19,699 nucleotides of DNA from Acanthamoeba sp. SK_2022b (lineage: Eukaryota > Discosea > Longamoebia > Acanthamoebidae), in assembly GCA_027943245.1 (NCBI GenBank), contig JANDJZ010000800.1:1-19699 (forward strand), in the 5' to 3' direction. Positions 1 to 12,718 of this stretch are shown here, piece after piece. The notes beneath the pieces were generated by a model, which had not been told where the DNA came from, searched no databases, and saw only the letters and a program-made list of their open reading frames with translations. The number at the start of each line of letters is the position of its first letter. The stretch's first letter is position 1. Position numbers and translations under genes: made by a program.

Positions 1-45
1 TACGCCTTGTGGCCATCCCCCTCTGCTAACACGTCGATCAATCAG

Positions 46-859
46 GCACGGGCCGGGCAGCTGGGCCAAGATCCTGAGCGAATACCAGTTCGCTCCCGGA
101 CGCACGTCGGTCGACCTCAAGGTACTTCCTTGCTCTTATTGCAACAAAATATAATAAATAAATAATATTAATATTTTATTGAAATGAAATTTTTTTATAC
201 TTTGGTGATGGCCTGTGTAGGACAAGTACAGGAATCTGCTGAGGCTGCAGGCCAAGGAGGAGCAGCTGCACCGCGCCAAGACCCAATCGTCTCAGCAACC
301 GCCGACCAAGAAGAGGAAGAAGCACGACGACGAGGAGGAGGAGGAGGAGCACGAGGAAGCCGAAAAGGGCGAGGAGGAGGAGGAGGAGGGGCACGAGGAA
401 GACGACTCCACGACCACCGTCGGAAGCGAGCGCCAACGCGAAGACGACGGCGGGCAAGATAAGGCGGCCGCCGCGGCCCAGAAGAAGCGCAGGCTCGCTG
501 AAGAGGAGGCGAACGAGAAGAGGAGGAAGCAGAAGCAGAAGCAGAAGGCGACGGAGGCCGATGGCGAGGGCGAGGGCGAGCAGATGGTCGAAGAAGGCGA
601 GGAGGAGGAGAGAGCCGAGGAGGAGAGGGAGAGGGAGGTGGCCGAGAAGAAGGCGGAGGAGGTGACGCGTAAGAGGGTAGCCAAGAGGCGACAGGCGGGC
701 CGGGTGCAGTCGATCGCTGCCCCGCCGACGTCGGCGAGCGAGAGCCGGGAGGACGGGGAGGACGGGGCGCCAGCGGCGACCCCCTACGACCGCACGCGCC
801 GCGCGAGCATGGCAGTGACCAGGGGGAGGAGGAGCGACGAGCTCAACCTCAGCGACTGA
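46..859 (+). CDS. Telobox Myb/SANT telomere-repeat-binding-like protein (3' part)
   Basis: Two exons are visible, 46-121 and 221-859, joined by a phase-0 intron at 122-220; the 5' end lies outside the window. Position 46 follows an AG acceptor with a CTAAC branch-like site at 26-30. The spliced protein holds the second half of a Myb repeat: GPGSWAKIL, then the telobox VDLKDKYRNL, which spans the splice junction. Telobox Mybs (TRF1/TRF2, Taz1, plant TRFL/SMH types) bind double-stranded telomeric repeats; the usual VDLKDKWRNL has Tyr instead of Trp here. After it comes a tail of about 200 residues made of Glu/Lys/Arg-rich runs, probably disordered or charged single helix and likely nuclear. The frame closes at TGA 857-859. 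The family call is firm for the motif; telomere binding itself is inferred. It could instead be a Myb-type transcription factor. Confidence 0.82.
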
Positions 860-927
860 GCGCCGTTGGCCTTCAAAAGAGGAGACGACCAGAGCTGGTC
901 TGGGGACAGGTTTGGACAAGAGTATTA

Positions 928-933
928 AATAAA
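928..933 (+). terminator. Polyadenylation signal AATAAA of the telobox gene
   Basis: A canonical AATAAA hexamer lies about 70 nt after the stop codon of the telobox gene, in a short AT-rich island, and about 200 nt before the next start codon on the same strand. Position and sequence fit a cleavage/polyadenylation signal; the cleavage site itself cannot be seen. Confidence 0.6.
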
Positions 934-1073
934 GGTCCCTGTAAAATGTTTGGGCCAAACGCGCCTTGACTGGCGCTGCTGTTCCAGTGCAGCTCGTGGC
1001 TCGCTGCTCCGGCTGTCCCGGGATTCCCGTGGGCAACTGTCATGCTGGTCGCTGCCCTCTTCTCTTGTCCGAG

Positions 1074-1082
1074 TACAAATAG
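1074..1082 (+). promoter_or_regulatory. TATA-like element TACAAATAG upstream of gene A
   Basis: TACAAATAG lies 52 nt upstream of the start codon of secreted gene A. The identical nonamer occurs on the minus strand about 61 nt upstream of the polyubiquitin start (2923-2931). Matching sequence, strand and spacing suggest a core promoter (TATA-type) element. No transcript data are available. Confidence 0.45.
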
Positions 1083-1133
1083 ACAAGAGGGCCTGTGGGC
1101 TTGCATGCTGCAAACAGCGCCCTGCGTTAGACA

Positions 1134-1846
1134 ATGAAGCTACACTTGGCCTTCTTCTTTTTCGTGCTGCTTGTCTATGTTGACGCTCAGACCGCGGTCC
1201 CCTACATGACAACAGCGTACATGCACATATCGCCCAATCTACTGCTCGACATTGGAAGCTTTAACTCCCTATCAACATATCAACAGGCCCCCACCTCCTG
1301 CGACCAACAACGCGACCGCCTACTGCGCTGAGCTCCAGCGTCTCAGCGACCAACTCGACGCCCTTGTCTACGAATCGCAGGGCGTCGGCGCTCCCCAGGG
1401 CGCTGAGGGGATCAACTTTACCGCTGTGTCGTCCTACCTGGCCCCCAACAACTTCACGTGGCAAGACCTGAGCGCGGTACGCCGTAGCTAATGAGAAGTG
1501 TATGTGTTTGCAGTGTATCACTTTAGCCATCTCACCTGCGCTCGTGGTGGGCTATCAGCTCCCCTCGGCGGGCAACTACTCGAGCTACGACGCCTATTGG
1601 CCGGCGCTCAACGAGGCCCTGGCCAGGTGGCCCCTGTTGAACTCTTCTCTCGACTGGCGCTCGTGCGACCCTGTCGCTCGCCGCCTCGTCTCCCAGTGGA
1701 AGGAGACCTTTGGCTCAGCCACCAACAGCTCGCGCACCGCGACCAGCACCTCGATCTACGTCACCGAGTTCAACCCGAGCCAAAAGGTGACGAGGCAGGC
1801 GTACTGGACCTCGGGCGACGTCGCCAGGCTCGTGGCCTCTCCCTAA
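1134..1846 (+). CDS. Secreted two-cysteine protein, family paralogue A
   Basis: Three exons, 1134-1216, 1287-1476 and 1559-1846, with a phase-2 intron (GTACAT...CAG) and a phase-0 intron (GTACGC...CAG), give 186 aa. Residues 1-18 are a clear signal peptide (MKLHLAFFFFVLLVYVDA). The mature part has exactly two cysteines, in YCAEL and SCDP, which could form one disulfide. Conserved blocks shared with genes B and C are RLSDQLDAL, FTWQDLS, GNYSSY (an N-glycosylation sequon), ETFG, TSIYVTEF and TRQAYWTSG. I recognise no named domain; it is a small, probably glycosylated extracellular protein of unknown role. It is transcribed convergently with polyubiquitin, with about 100 nt between the stop codons. 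Confidence 0.85.
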
Positions 1847-1944
1847 CGCTATTGCTACACAAGAAAGTTGCACGCTAAAGATGGAGTAGTAAAGCGTAAC
1901 TATGGTCAAGTCTGTATTTGCTGAGTGTTGAGCGCAGATGACAC

Positions 1945-2922
<978 letters not shown>

Positions 2923-2931
2923 CTATTTGTA
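2923..2931 (-). promoter_or_regulatory. TATA-like element of the polyubiquitin gene
   Basis: On the minus strand the nonamer TACAAATAG lies about 61 nt before the ubiquitin start codon, identical to the element before gene A. Polyubiquitin genes are highly expressed, so a strong core promoter is expected here. A T-rich block further upstream (around 3050-3065) could also contribute. Confidence 0.5.
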
Positions 2932-3085
2932 GGTCGTGTGGTCAGCCAAATCGGTGAAGCGGTTTCGCTGCCTTTTCTTCGGCTCCGAGAGGTGGTTTGG
3001 CACTCCCAAAAAATTACCCAAATGGATTTGGTTGTAATTTAAGAAATGTTTTGTTTTGTTTTTTTGTGTACATGGATTGTCTCAA

Positions 3086-3850
3086 TCAGACGGAGGTGCT
3101 GTTATCGGCGTGCTGGGTGGGCATGGGGAGGTTGGCGTTGTACTTGCTGTTGAGGTCCTCGACCTCCATGCGCTTGGATACATAGAGCATGCAGTAGTTG
3201 CCGTACAGCACGGAGCCCACGTAAGGCGGCAAACCGTTGGCGACGGCGTTGGCCTCAGCGTTCGCCAGCACCACCGACTCCCTGGGAGTGATTGCGGAGT
3301 ACAGTTTCAGCGTCAAAAGAATGACAAATTGCATGTAGAAAAATCGAAACAAAATGGTGACAAATGGATGGATTGACACGGACCTACTGGGGTCAAGCAC
3401 GTCCTGACCGGCCGCATATTTGATCTCGCCGGCCTGAACCGCAAACGCAAGACGCTTTGCATAGAGTTGCATGATGAAGTTATCAAGAGCGTTGATTGCC
3501 GTTCGCACGCAGTCGAGGGTGGTGCAGTTGGCTGCGGCCGGGAGATCGGTCGCGTTGGCCGCACCCGAGAGGGTGGTGTCGTTGGCCGCCAGAGCACGGC
3601 TCACCAGCACCTTGCTTTCGGCGGCGTCCTGTTTGACACGGACCGCCAGCAGAGACTGAAGAGCATCGAGCTGCTCCTGCAGGTTGGCCACCACCTTGCC
3701 CAAGTTGTTGTTGACCTGGGCCTGTGTCAGGGGGAGCTCCACCACCGGCACTCGGTCGCCGCTGCCTCGAGCGGCCACGCTGGTCGGGAAGAGGGCAGAG
3801 AAGCCGAGGAGGGCCAGGAAGACGGACAGCCACAGAGCAAAAGCAGACAT
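3086..3850 (-). CDS. Secreted or membrane-anchored protein of unknown function (gene D)
   Basis: An open frame of 254 codons starts with a signal peptide (hydrophobic residues 4-26, cut probably near VAARG). It continues with a Gln/Leu-rich helical stretch (VANLQEQLDALQSLLAV) that may form a coiled coil, several N-glycosylation sequons (NDT, NAT, NCT, NST) and a CTTLDC pair. The segment 3282-3383 (minus strand, starts GTCCGT, ends CCCAG, T-rich, contains CGCTGAAAC as a branch-like site) looks like an intron: both ends are phase 2 and its 102 nt contain no stop. With it removed the protein is 220 aa and the join reads DPSRESVV; retained, it adds a hydrophobic segment that could span the membrane. 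No family recognised. It sits head-to-tail with genes B and C but shares none of their motifs. Confidence 0.75.
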   Translation of the reverse strand: MSAFALWLSVFLALLGFSALFPTSVAARGSGDRVPVVELPLTQAQVNNNLGKVVANLQEQLDALQSLLAVRVKQDAAESKVLVSRALAANDTTLSGAANATDLPAAANCTTLDCVRTAINALDNFIMQLYAKRLAFAVQAGEIKYAAGQDVLDPSRSVSIHPFVTILFRFFYMQFVILLTLKLYSAITPRESVVLANAEANAVANGLPPYVGSVLYGNYCMLYVSKRMEVEDLNSKYNANLPMPTQHADNSTSV

Positions 3851-4058
3851 TGCGCGAGTGAAGTGACAAACAGGTCGGTTGTGGGCGGAGAAAGCTTGCT
3901 GTTGTCTGTGCTGGTCTTCCTGTTGTCAATTACACGGGCCAGTGCCGGTTGGTGGAACGAAATGCGCGTTGCTGTACAATTGGCTACAATTTACTCAGCC
4001 GGGCCCGCAACCGTGGCCGTCAACAAAAGTTTGCGGTTTGTAGCCCGGAGCCCCGGCG

Positions 4059-4783
4059 TTAGGCAGGGGCTGGGGATGGTGTGGCAGGCGGCGAGAAGAG
4101 GTCCTGCAGGTTGCCAGAGGTCCAGTAGGACTGGCGAGTGGCGTTCAGGGCCAAGTCGAATTCGATGATGTAGATGGAAGTGATGGTCACGTTCACGCTC
4201 GAGTCGGTGGCCCAACCAAAGGTCTCCTCCCACTGAGCTACCTCCCTCCTGTTGACTGGGTCGCACGAGTTCCACGCCTCCAGGGCTGCGCCGCGCATGG
4301 GCCACATATTATCGTTGGCGATCCGTTTCGTCCAGTAGTCACGATAGCTGGAGTAGTTGCCTTGAGAGGGCCATTGAAGTAATGGTGTTGTTGAGTGAAA
4401 GTAAGCTGGCGCTTGCGTCGTTAAGACCACTACCACAATGTAGCCGGTGCGTACCAAACTGTAATCGTCCCATTCGAAGCCCGGAGCGAGGAAGCTTTCG
4501 ACCGCAGCCCAATCCACGCGGTAGGGATCCATTGGACCTCCAAGCCCAGCCTGAACGTAGAGGAGGGCGTCTAGGTCGTCGCTGCGCTTCTTTATCCGTG
4601 CGCACAGCTGCCTCCAATCTTCTTCCTGACTGCACAAGAAATGGTTCAGCACCTTTTGGTGACGAGACCAAGGGCGCATACTAGAGGGGCGAACCTCTGT
4701 GAAGAGTTGCCTTGGCCGTACGCCACGAGGTGGTGACAGCTCAACAGTACCGCGAAAAGCAGCAGAGCAGCGGCTGGACTCAT
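4059..4783 (-). CDS. Secreted two-cysteine protein, family paralogue B
   Basis: Exon 1 is 4722-4783 (signal peptide MSPAAALLLFAVLLSCHHLVA); a phase-2 intron (4630-4721, GTACGG...GTGCAG) precedes a long exon 4059-4629, giving 210 aa. Intron 1 matches that of gene A in position and phase. The mature protein has the two family cysteines (LCARI, SCDP) and the blocks RSDDLDALLY, GNYSSY, EETFG, TSIYIIEF and TRQSYWTSG, then a Pro-rich tail (PPATPSPAPA). Where A and C have their second intron, B carries an 81-nt open segment (4374-4454) that begins GTACGC, contains a TCTTAAC branch-like site, but ends CAA instead of CAG. It seems to be translated as 27 extra residues. Function unknown; extracellular location inferred from the signal peptide. 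Confidence 0.83.
4374..4454 (-). other. Intron remnant apparently read as coding sequence in gene B
   Basis: This 81-nt stretch sits exactly where genes A and C have a phase-0 intron of 82 and 71 nt. It keeps a GTACGC donor and a TCTTAAC branch-like motif but has CAA where the acceptor CAG should be, and its 27 codons are open. The only nearby alternative AG acceptors would shift the frame. Either the intron is now exon, or splicing uses a non-AG acceptor. Confidence 0.6.
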
Positions 4784-5100
4784 CTGATTGCAGAAGTTAC
4801 GCACACTGAGGCCATGGTCGGGCTCCTCGCGGACGGCGCTCGCGTGCACTTCGAAACTCGGTTCTGGGTTCCAATCAATGATTGCTGAGGGCGTGAACAG
4901 AGAAAGGGGGTAGTGCTGAGACAAGTAATCCCGTGCCGGGTCGTCAGCCCACTAGACCCCTGAATTGTCGGTCAGCTCTCCATGTGTTGTGGACGACTGG
5001 TTTCCAAACCCAACGCTCTCTGGATATGGAAACCAGATGTGACAAGCTATGAGGGGGAGGCCCTTGGGTTGAGGTCGGGCTGGCTAACAAGGCACACTGT
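4784..5100. other. Intergenic stretch between genes C and B
   Basis: These 317 nt lie between the stop of gene C and the start of gene B (both minus strand), so they hold the 3' UTR of C and the promoter and leader of B. I see no credible coding potential, RNA gene or clear TATA element here. Confidence 0.5.
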
Positions 5101-5811
5101 CTAACCGCCTGATGTTTTGAGGACGCCCACCAGTCTGCCCGACGTCCACCACGCCTGTCTCGTGATGTGTAGCCCGTCGGAGGCGAACTCGGTGATGTAG
5201 ATGGAGATGCTGGTCAGCCTGACATTGGGGTTGGCCAGCCGACCAAAGGTCTCGCGCCACTGCGCCACCAGGCGTCGGTTGTAGGGGTCGCACGACCGCC
5301 AGAGGCGGACGGGCAGCTCCACCAGGGGGTAGACGTCTTGGTCGGCGTTGAGCTCCCGCCAAAACTGCTGGATGTCCGTGTAGTTGCCTCGAGAAGGAAA
5401 CTTGATGTGGAAGAGGAGGGGGGTGAGTAGCGCATGTAATGCAAGCACACCATTGGGTGGGATGCACGTACCACGCTAAAGTCCTGCCACAGGAAGTTGC
5501 TGGAGAGGAACTCGAGTACCCGAGTCCAGTTGACCCTTTGAGGATCCATTGCACCGCCTACGCCTCCTCGAGAGTAGAGCATGGCGTCTAATTGATCGCT
5601 ACGCTCACTCATGACTTGGCACAGCGTGGTGAAGTTCAGCTGCGGTTGTGGACTACGAGAGATTGGATGAACACGCGACCCTTGCCAAAGCATCGTTGCT
5701 AATGGGAGGGAGTGGGCACCTCACGCTCGCGCCAGGAGCTTGGGCGAGCCCCACGCAGGCCCACAGCAAAGGCGGTAAGCAGAGGAGGAGGACGAAGTGG
5801 GTAGGTGCCAT
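5101..5811 (-). CDS. Secreted two-cysteine protein, family paralogue C
   Basis: Exon 1 begins at 5811 with a signal peptide (MAPTHFVLLLCLPPLLWACVGLA). Exon 2 ends at 5472, and a phase-0 intron (5401-5471, GTACGT...CAAG) leads to exon 3, 5101-5400. Intron 1 has two frame-keeping solutions: 5640-5724 (GTGAGG donor, phase 0, 184 aa) or 5653-5719 (GTGCCC donor, phase 2 as in A and B, 190 aa). The mature protein has the two family cysteines (LCQVM, SCDP), RSDQLDAMLY, FLWQDFS, a GNYTD sequon, RETFG, TSISIYITEF and TRQAWWTSG. It is closest in layout to A and lies directly upstream of B. Its start faces the F-box/arrestin gene about 260 nt away, so the two may share a divergent promoter. Confidence 0.83.
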
Positions 5812-6070
5812 GAGTTGGTGTGCTGGCTGCTTGGACGAGGGGCAGTGTGCTTGTTCCCTTGAGCCGCCCGACACCGCAAGTGGGTCATTGTGGTAAAGAG
5901 CTGTCAGCAAGCGTGGGGCGTTTTAGGGAGCTGATCAGGCACAAGTGCTCCCTTACTCCCTTGTGCTGACGTCACGCCAGCGGTGCCCACTTCTTCTCTG
6001 CCCCTTATTCTGGTTGTTAGCTCCTGGCGTGTTATCCTCCGTGACGTTCTCTCCCACTGCCCACTGCGTA

Positions 6071-6990
6071 ATGGATCCACAACCCCAGCCGGAGCTCGAG
6101 GAGTTTGTTTGGATCGATGAAAGCACGGATTTCTTCGCCATCTTGCCTGCCGAGGTCCTGCCCTTGTTCTTGTTTCTTCCTAGTTAAAAAATTTATTTTC
6201 ATATAATAGTAATAATAATAATAATACAATAATCATAATTAATTCCAAAAACAGGTAGTGCTGAACATACTGGGAAGGCTGGATGTGAGGGACCTCGCCC
6301 AAGCTGCCCTGGTCTGCCACCAATGGTGGGCGGTGTCCCGCGAGCCCTCACTCTGGCGTTTGCTCTACCTCGTACCACTCCCTCACCGTGCATGGGCGTG
6401 CTCGCTGTTTGCCGTTGCATTGATGCCGCCACGCGCACGACAGGAAGCCAAGCGAGTTGGCCGTATAGAGAAGCCAGCCAAGGAGGGCGTCACCGCACCC
6501 GAGCACGCCTCCTGGGTACTCACGCCCACCACCCAATTTATTTTACAATAAAAATTAAAATTAAAATAACAAAATATAAATATAATATCCTGCCTTGTTT
6601 GCTCACGGCGCGCATGGGCAGGAGGAAGACGAACTGCTGGATTGGAAGGAGCGGTACAGGACGACGTACCACTTCCGCAAGGGCATCTTCCTGGGCGATC
6701 GCAAGAAGAACGAGATCACCATCCGCCTCGACACCGCCCACTTTGTCGCCGAAGACCCTTTGCTCGCCCTCACCGGCGAGGTACGACCAACGACACAGAC
6801 AGTGCAAACACTGTTCGACGAAATATTTTATTTCGTTTTTCCACAGGTGACGCTGATCGTAGCGTCCAAGAGCCTCACCACGCACGGCATCTACATCACG
6901 TTCGATGCCTACGAACGACGATACGCGCCCGACGAGGAGGTCCAGCTCTCTCTCCCCTTCTACTCCACTGCTATCACCGTTGCCAGCCGC

Positions 6991-7046
<56 letters not shown>

Positions 7047-7709
7047 CGCAGAGCGAGAAGAAGAAGGTGTTGTGGTCGCTGCACCACCCAGTGGTGGACG
7101 ACGTAGCGTGGGAGCTGCGGACCTCGCGCAAGCTGACCTTTGGCCAGGGCACCCACCGATTTCGCTTCAGCGTGCCCTTCCCGCGGCCCGCCGCCCCGCC
7201 CTCCATCATCAGGTACCCCCCCCTCCAAACTCTTCTTTTTGTCTTTTTTTTGTTAATTCGTGGGAAAATATTCTTTTTTATTTTATTTAATTAAAATAAA
7301 ACAGGCACATCCAGTCGATCCAGTACTCTATCGCCTACGGGATGCGGGGCGTGATCACCTACCCCTGGCCGTTCCTTGACCACTGGAACCCCATCGGGCT
7401 CTACCCGCTGACGGTCCTGCCCAGCCCACACACGCGCATGGCCCTCATGGTGACTCCCCCCCCCCTTCCTCCACTCTCTCATCGCATCCGACGGCTTACA
7501 TCCGCGGGCTCGCTCGTGTGGTCGTGTGGTCGTGAAGACGACGGCGAGAGACACGGCTTTTGAAGAGACGTTTAGTCGGCTGGGGCCCGGCCTGGAGTTC
7601 ACCATCTCACTGGCCAAGTCGGGCTTCTTCTTTGGCGAGAAGGTTGCTGGTCGTCAGCCTCGTTTGCCCGCGCGTGTGCGCACAGTCTCATGAAAACCGC
7701 ACACACGCA

Positions 7710-7775
<66 letters not shown>

Positions 7776-8492
7776 CGCATGTGACACACGTGATAGGTGC
7801 GGATGGCGATCAGCGTGCGCAATGCGATGCCGTGGGACTACGAGCAGATCACGGTGCGACCGATCGAGCTCATGAAGTGGCGCGGCCAGGCCAAGTGGAA
7901 CGTCGTGGCGCCCACCAAGGCCGAGCTCGCCGCGCGGCGACTGCGGCATCGCGAGCAGCTCCAGCGCCAGCGACGCCTGGCCTCGCCGCGGGCCGAGCGC
8001 GACCGGGACGAGCTCGTCCAGGACCTGCTCCAGGCGTGGGCCGGCCTCGACGTCGCCAACGGCGACACTGGCGGGCAGGAGGAGAAGGAGGAGGAGGAAG
8101 AGGAGGTAATACGACCGATCGCCGACGACGAGGCGAGGCGCGCGAGCCGACACCCGGGCGAGCACGTCTTCAACGTGGCCGTGCGGAGGGGCAGCGCGCG
8201 GTGGTTCGTCCTCGAGTTCGTGGTCGACGAGACGCACCTCAACCCCACGCCCTGGTGCCTGCCCCACACGAGCGAGGTGGAGCACATGTACGCGTTCAAG
8301 GTCAAGCTGCGCAAGCAGGGCCTGTGGGCCGCCTCGACCACCGAGAAGGCCATGACCCGCGGCATCGTGTTCGACTCGCCGCGCCTGCTGCTCCACCAGC
8401 ATCAACAGGTAACAGCTTCGCAGCGCCGCTACTCGCCCCCCCCCCTCTACGCGATGCCACGTCATGCTGACACGCGCTACACGGCACAGTGA
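6071..8492 (+). CDS. F-box protein fused to an arrestin-fold module
   Basis: Exons 6071-6154, 6255-6371, 6622-6780, 6847-6939, 7052-7212, 7305-7449, 7538-7642 and 7797-8408 (plus the stop at 8490-8492) give about 492 aa. Residues 24-67 are an F-box (LPAEVVLNILGRL...ALVCHQWWAV...SLWRLLYL), which binds Skp1 in SCF ubiquitin ligases. Residues from about 95 match the arrestin N-domain pattern: ITIRLDTAHF, ALTGEVTLIV, HGIYITF, QGTHRFRFSVPFP and IQYSIAYG. From about 274 the C-domain pattern follows: ISLAKSGFFFGEKVRMAISV. An acidic run (about 384-394) interrupts the C-domain. Arrestin modules bind membrane cargo, so I infer a cytosolic receptor that targets membrane proteins for ubiquitination. The 250-nt intron 6372-6621 could hide a small exon. 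The last 81-nt intron is stop-free, so retention would add 27 residues before the same stop. Confidence 0.82.
6993..7044. repeat. (AC)26 microsatellite in an intron of the F-box/arrestin gene
   Basis: An uninterrupted dinucleotide tract of 52 nt fills the middle of intron 4 (6940-7051), ending just before the GGCGCAG acceptor. It is read as CA in the sense strand of the gene. Confidence 0.97.
7711..7774. repeat. (CA)32 microsatellite in another intron of the same gene
   Basis: A 64-nt dinucleotide tract occupies intron 7 (7643-7796), again CA in the sense strand and close to the acceptor (GATAG at 7792-7796). Confidence 0.97.
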
Positions 8493-8641
8493 GGTCCCGT
8501 GCAAGCAAGGCCGAGAGGAACAGATGATGATGTGGACGATGCATGAATATACAAATGAATGGATGGATTGTATCATGGAAATGTGTCTACACTATGTACA
8601 ATGCGGTTGAGGAAGAGAACAACGGAGCACAGGCGCGGGCG

Positions 8642-9244
8642 TTAGCAAGAGGTGCTGCTGGGAGAGGCGGGGGTGAGAGCTGAACTCTTCTTGAGGGCGG
8701 CCTCGAGGCCCTGCCGGCCGTGGTAGACAAAGGTCACGGCCTCGCCCTGGCCCAGGAAGCAGTGGGGGAACATGCGCGTGTCCGGGTCGTCCCGCAGGAC
8801 CTCGATCTTGGTCGGGATCTGCACGCCGTTCTTGTAAAAGTACATGAAGGAGCCCTTGGGCTGGAGGCTCAGGAGGATGCCCAGGCTGTCGCCCCGGCGC
8901 CACCGCGGAAACTTCTTCTCGGCTAGGAGCGACCCGCTACGATCATCATCATCATCAACGACAACAACAGGCCCAAAGCAAGAGGCGGTCAGCCTTAATA
9001 TTCAATAAAATATGAATAATAGATGGATACGAATAAAAAATAGAAATAAATTAAAATGTTAAGGGGTGAGTGGTAGTACCGGACGTAGACGTTGCCATCG
9101 TTGTACCATCCGATGCCGTGGTCCTTGGCCGTCCAGCCGCTCAGGTAGGACCGCCAGGTGTCGATACCGCTACACGCACGCAACACGCAACGTATGAACG
9201 ATCAACGTCTTGCTCTCCAGACACACACACACCACACACACACA

Positions 9245-9308
<64 letters not shown>

Positions 9309-10334
9309 CACAACGTTCACGCACGCGAACAGAAATGTAGAGAAAGCAAAGGAGGGGCGGCCGGCGTACTCGTTGGCGATGCCAAAGGCCTGATAGGTGG
9401 CGGCGGGCTCCTCGTCGATGCGCACCTCAAAGTAGTGCATGCCCTGCTTGACTCCTGTGGCGCTCTCTCGACGGTCATACGACGTGTGGCCAATAGTGTG
9501 AGAGTAGGGAGAGGGAGGTACCGCGAGAGGCGCGGACGGGGCAGTAGCTGGAGAGGTGGCACTTGGCCGAGAGGCCGTTGTTGCTCAGCGTGATGTTGTC
9601 GTGCTTGTTCGTTTCGTCCCAGCCCCACCTAGCCCCGCCACCATCGCTCTGGGGTCAGGCCACGGCGCGGGAGAAGTGGCGACCCGACGCTGCAGACGTA
9701 CTTGTAGATGCGCTTGTAGATGTCTATGGCGGGTTCTTCGGTGTTCTGGGCGGTGATGACCGCGAAGTCGCGTTCTGTAAGCTGCCGCCACAGCTTGCCG
9801 TCGGCGGCCATTACGCGCAGCGGCGAACACACCTGGCACAGAGCCAAAAAAACGATGAAACAATGATTTAAGAATAAGGTCTCTATAAACAAAGTACGTG
9901 TCATTTATCTTCTCCTATATTAAATAAAATATAACTGATATCTAGTGAAGGCAATAAATGGACACAAATCCACAGAAAATAAATAAATAAATCGAAGTCT
10001 ATCAAAGGGAGTAACGAACCTCTTGGAGATGACAAAGGTCAGTGTGGGGCAGGTAGCCAAAGATCTCGACGAGGATCTCGGGAGGAAGGCCCAACAGATC
10101 GCAATACCCAGAAATCGAGGACAAGGACACAGAGCGCTTCAGTGTCAGCTCCTCCTCACTTCGGGTAGTGGTGGAGGACATATTCGCCTCTGCCCGAAGG
10201 AGCTCTGTCATCTTCGCGAGGTCGGTTTGATCTTTCTGTGCCACAGACGCCAGCAACGGTAATGGCGCACCGGAGGCGTGGCTGTTGCCACGCGTGGTTT
10301 CCGCGGTAAGGGAGGGATACAGGGCGCAGCGCAT
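8642..10334 (-). CDS. F-box/SPRY protein (FBXO45-like layout)
   Basis: Six exons, 10020-10334, 9702-9832, 9522-9628, 9370-9454, 9080-9169 and 8642-8936, give 340 aa from the first ATG; an in-frame ATG at 10211 would give 299 aa. Residues 81 to about 130 are an F-box (LGLPPEILVEIFGYLPHTDLCHL). From about 150 a B30.2/SPRY domain follows: KHDNITLSNNG, GMHYFEVRI, AFGIAND, YLSGWTAKDHGIGWYNDG, RRGDSLGILL, YFYKNGVQI and FPHCFLGQGEAVTFVY. SPRY domains bind proteins, so this is probably an SCF substrate receptor; FBXO45 of animals has the same order and similar size. Donors are mostly GTAC-type. One intron (9170-9369) holds a long CA/TG tract. It converges with the F-box/arrestin gene. The N-terminal 75 residues are Ser/Thr-rich and look disordered. 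Confidence 0.88.
9221..9304. repeat. Interrupted (CA)n microsatellite in an F-box/SPRY intron
   Basis: An 84-nt tract of CA units with two CC interruptions (near 9232 and 9251) lies in the 200-nt intron 9170-9369. In the sense strand of the gene it reads TG. Confidence 0.96.
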
Positions 10335-10494
10335 GAGAGCTCGTGCGGGATCTCTGGGTCAAACCGACCACGTCCTGCAGAGGGGGGGACGCACAGGCGG
10401 AGGAACAAGGGCAGGGCACAGTCTTGACGCGGCAAGTAGGCAAAAAAAGAAGATGAACAATAGATGTGTAGAGAAACATGAAGGCGGAGAGGTA

Positions 10495-12622
<2,128 letters not shown>

Positions 12623-12718
12623 CTCTTTGTTTGCTGATCTTGTGCAGAAGCAAAGCTCGGTCTATTTTCTTAAAATAAAAATAAATCGAAATGTTTGGGA
12701 AATCATTTCGGAAACGTT

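Noticed and set aside
176..1036. 286-codon Leu-rich open frame on - opposite the telobox gene
   Set aside because: Composition is the antisense of Glu/Lys/Arg-rich codons; the + strand has the conserved telobox.
7599..8576. 325-codon open frame on - under the F-box/arrestin gene
   Set aside because: It reads through the CA tract as Cys-Val repeats and is antisense to conserved arrestin exons.
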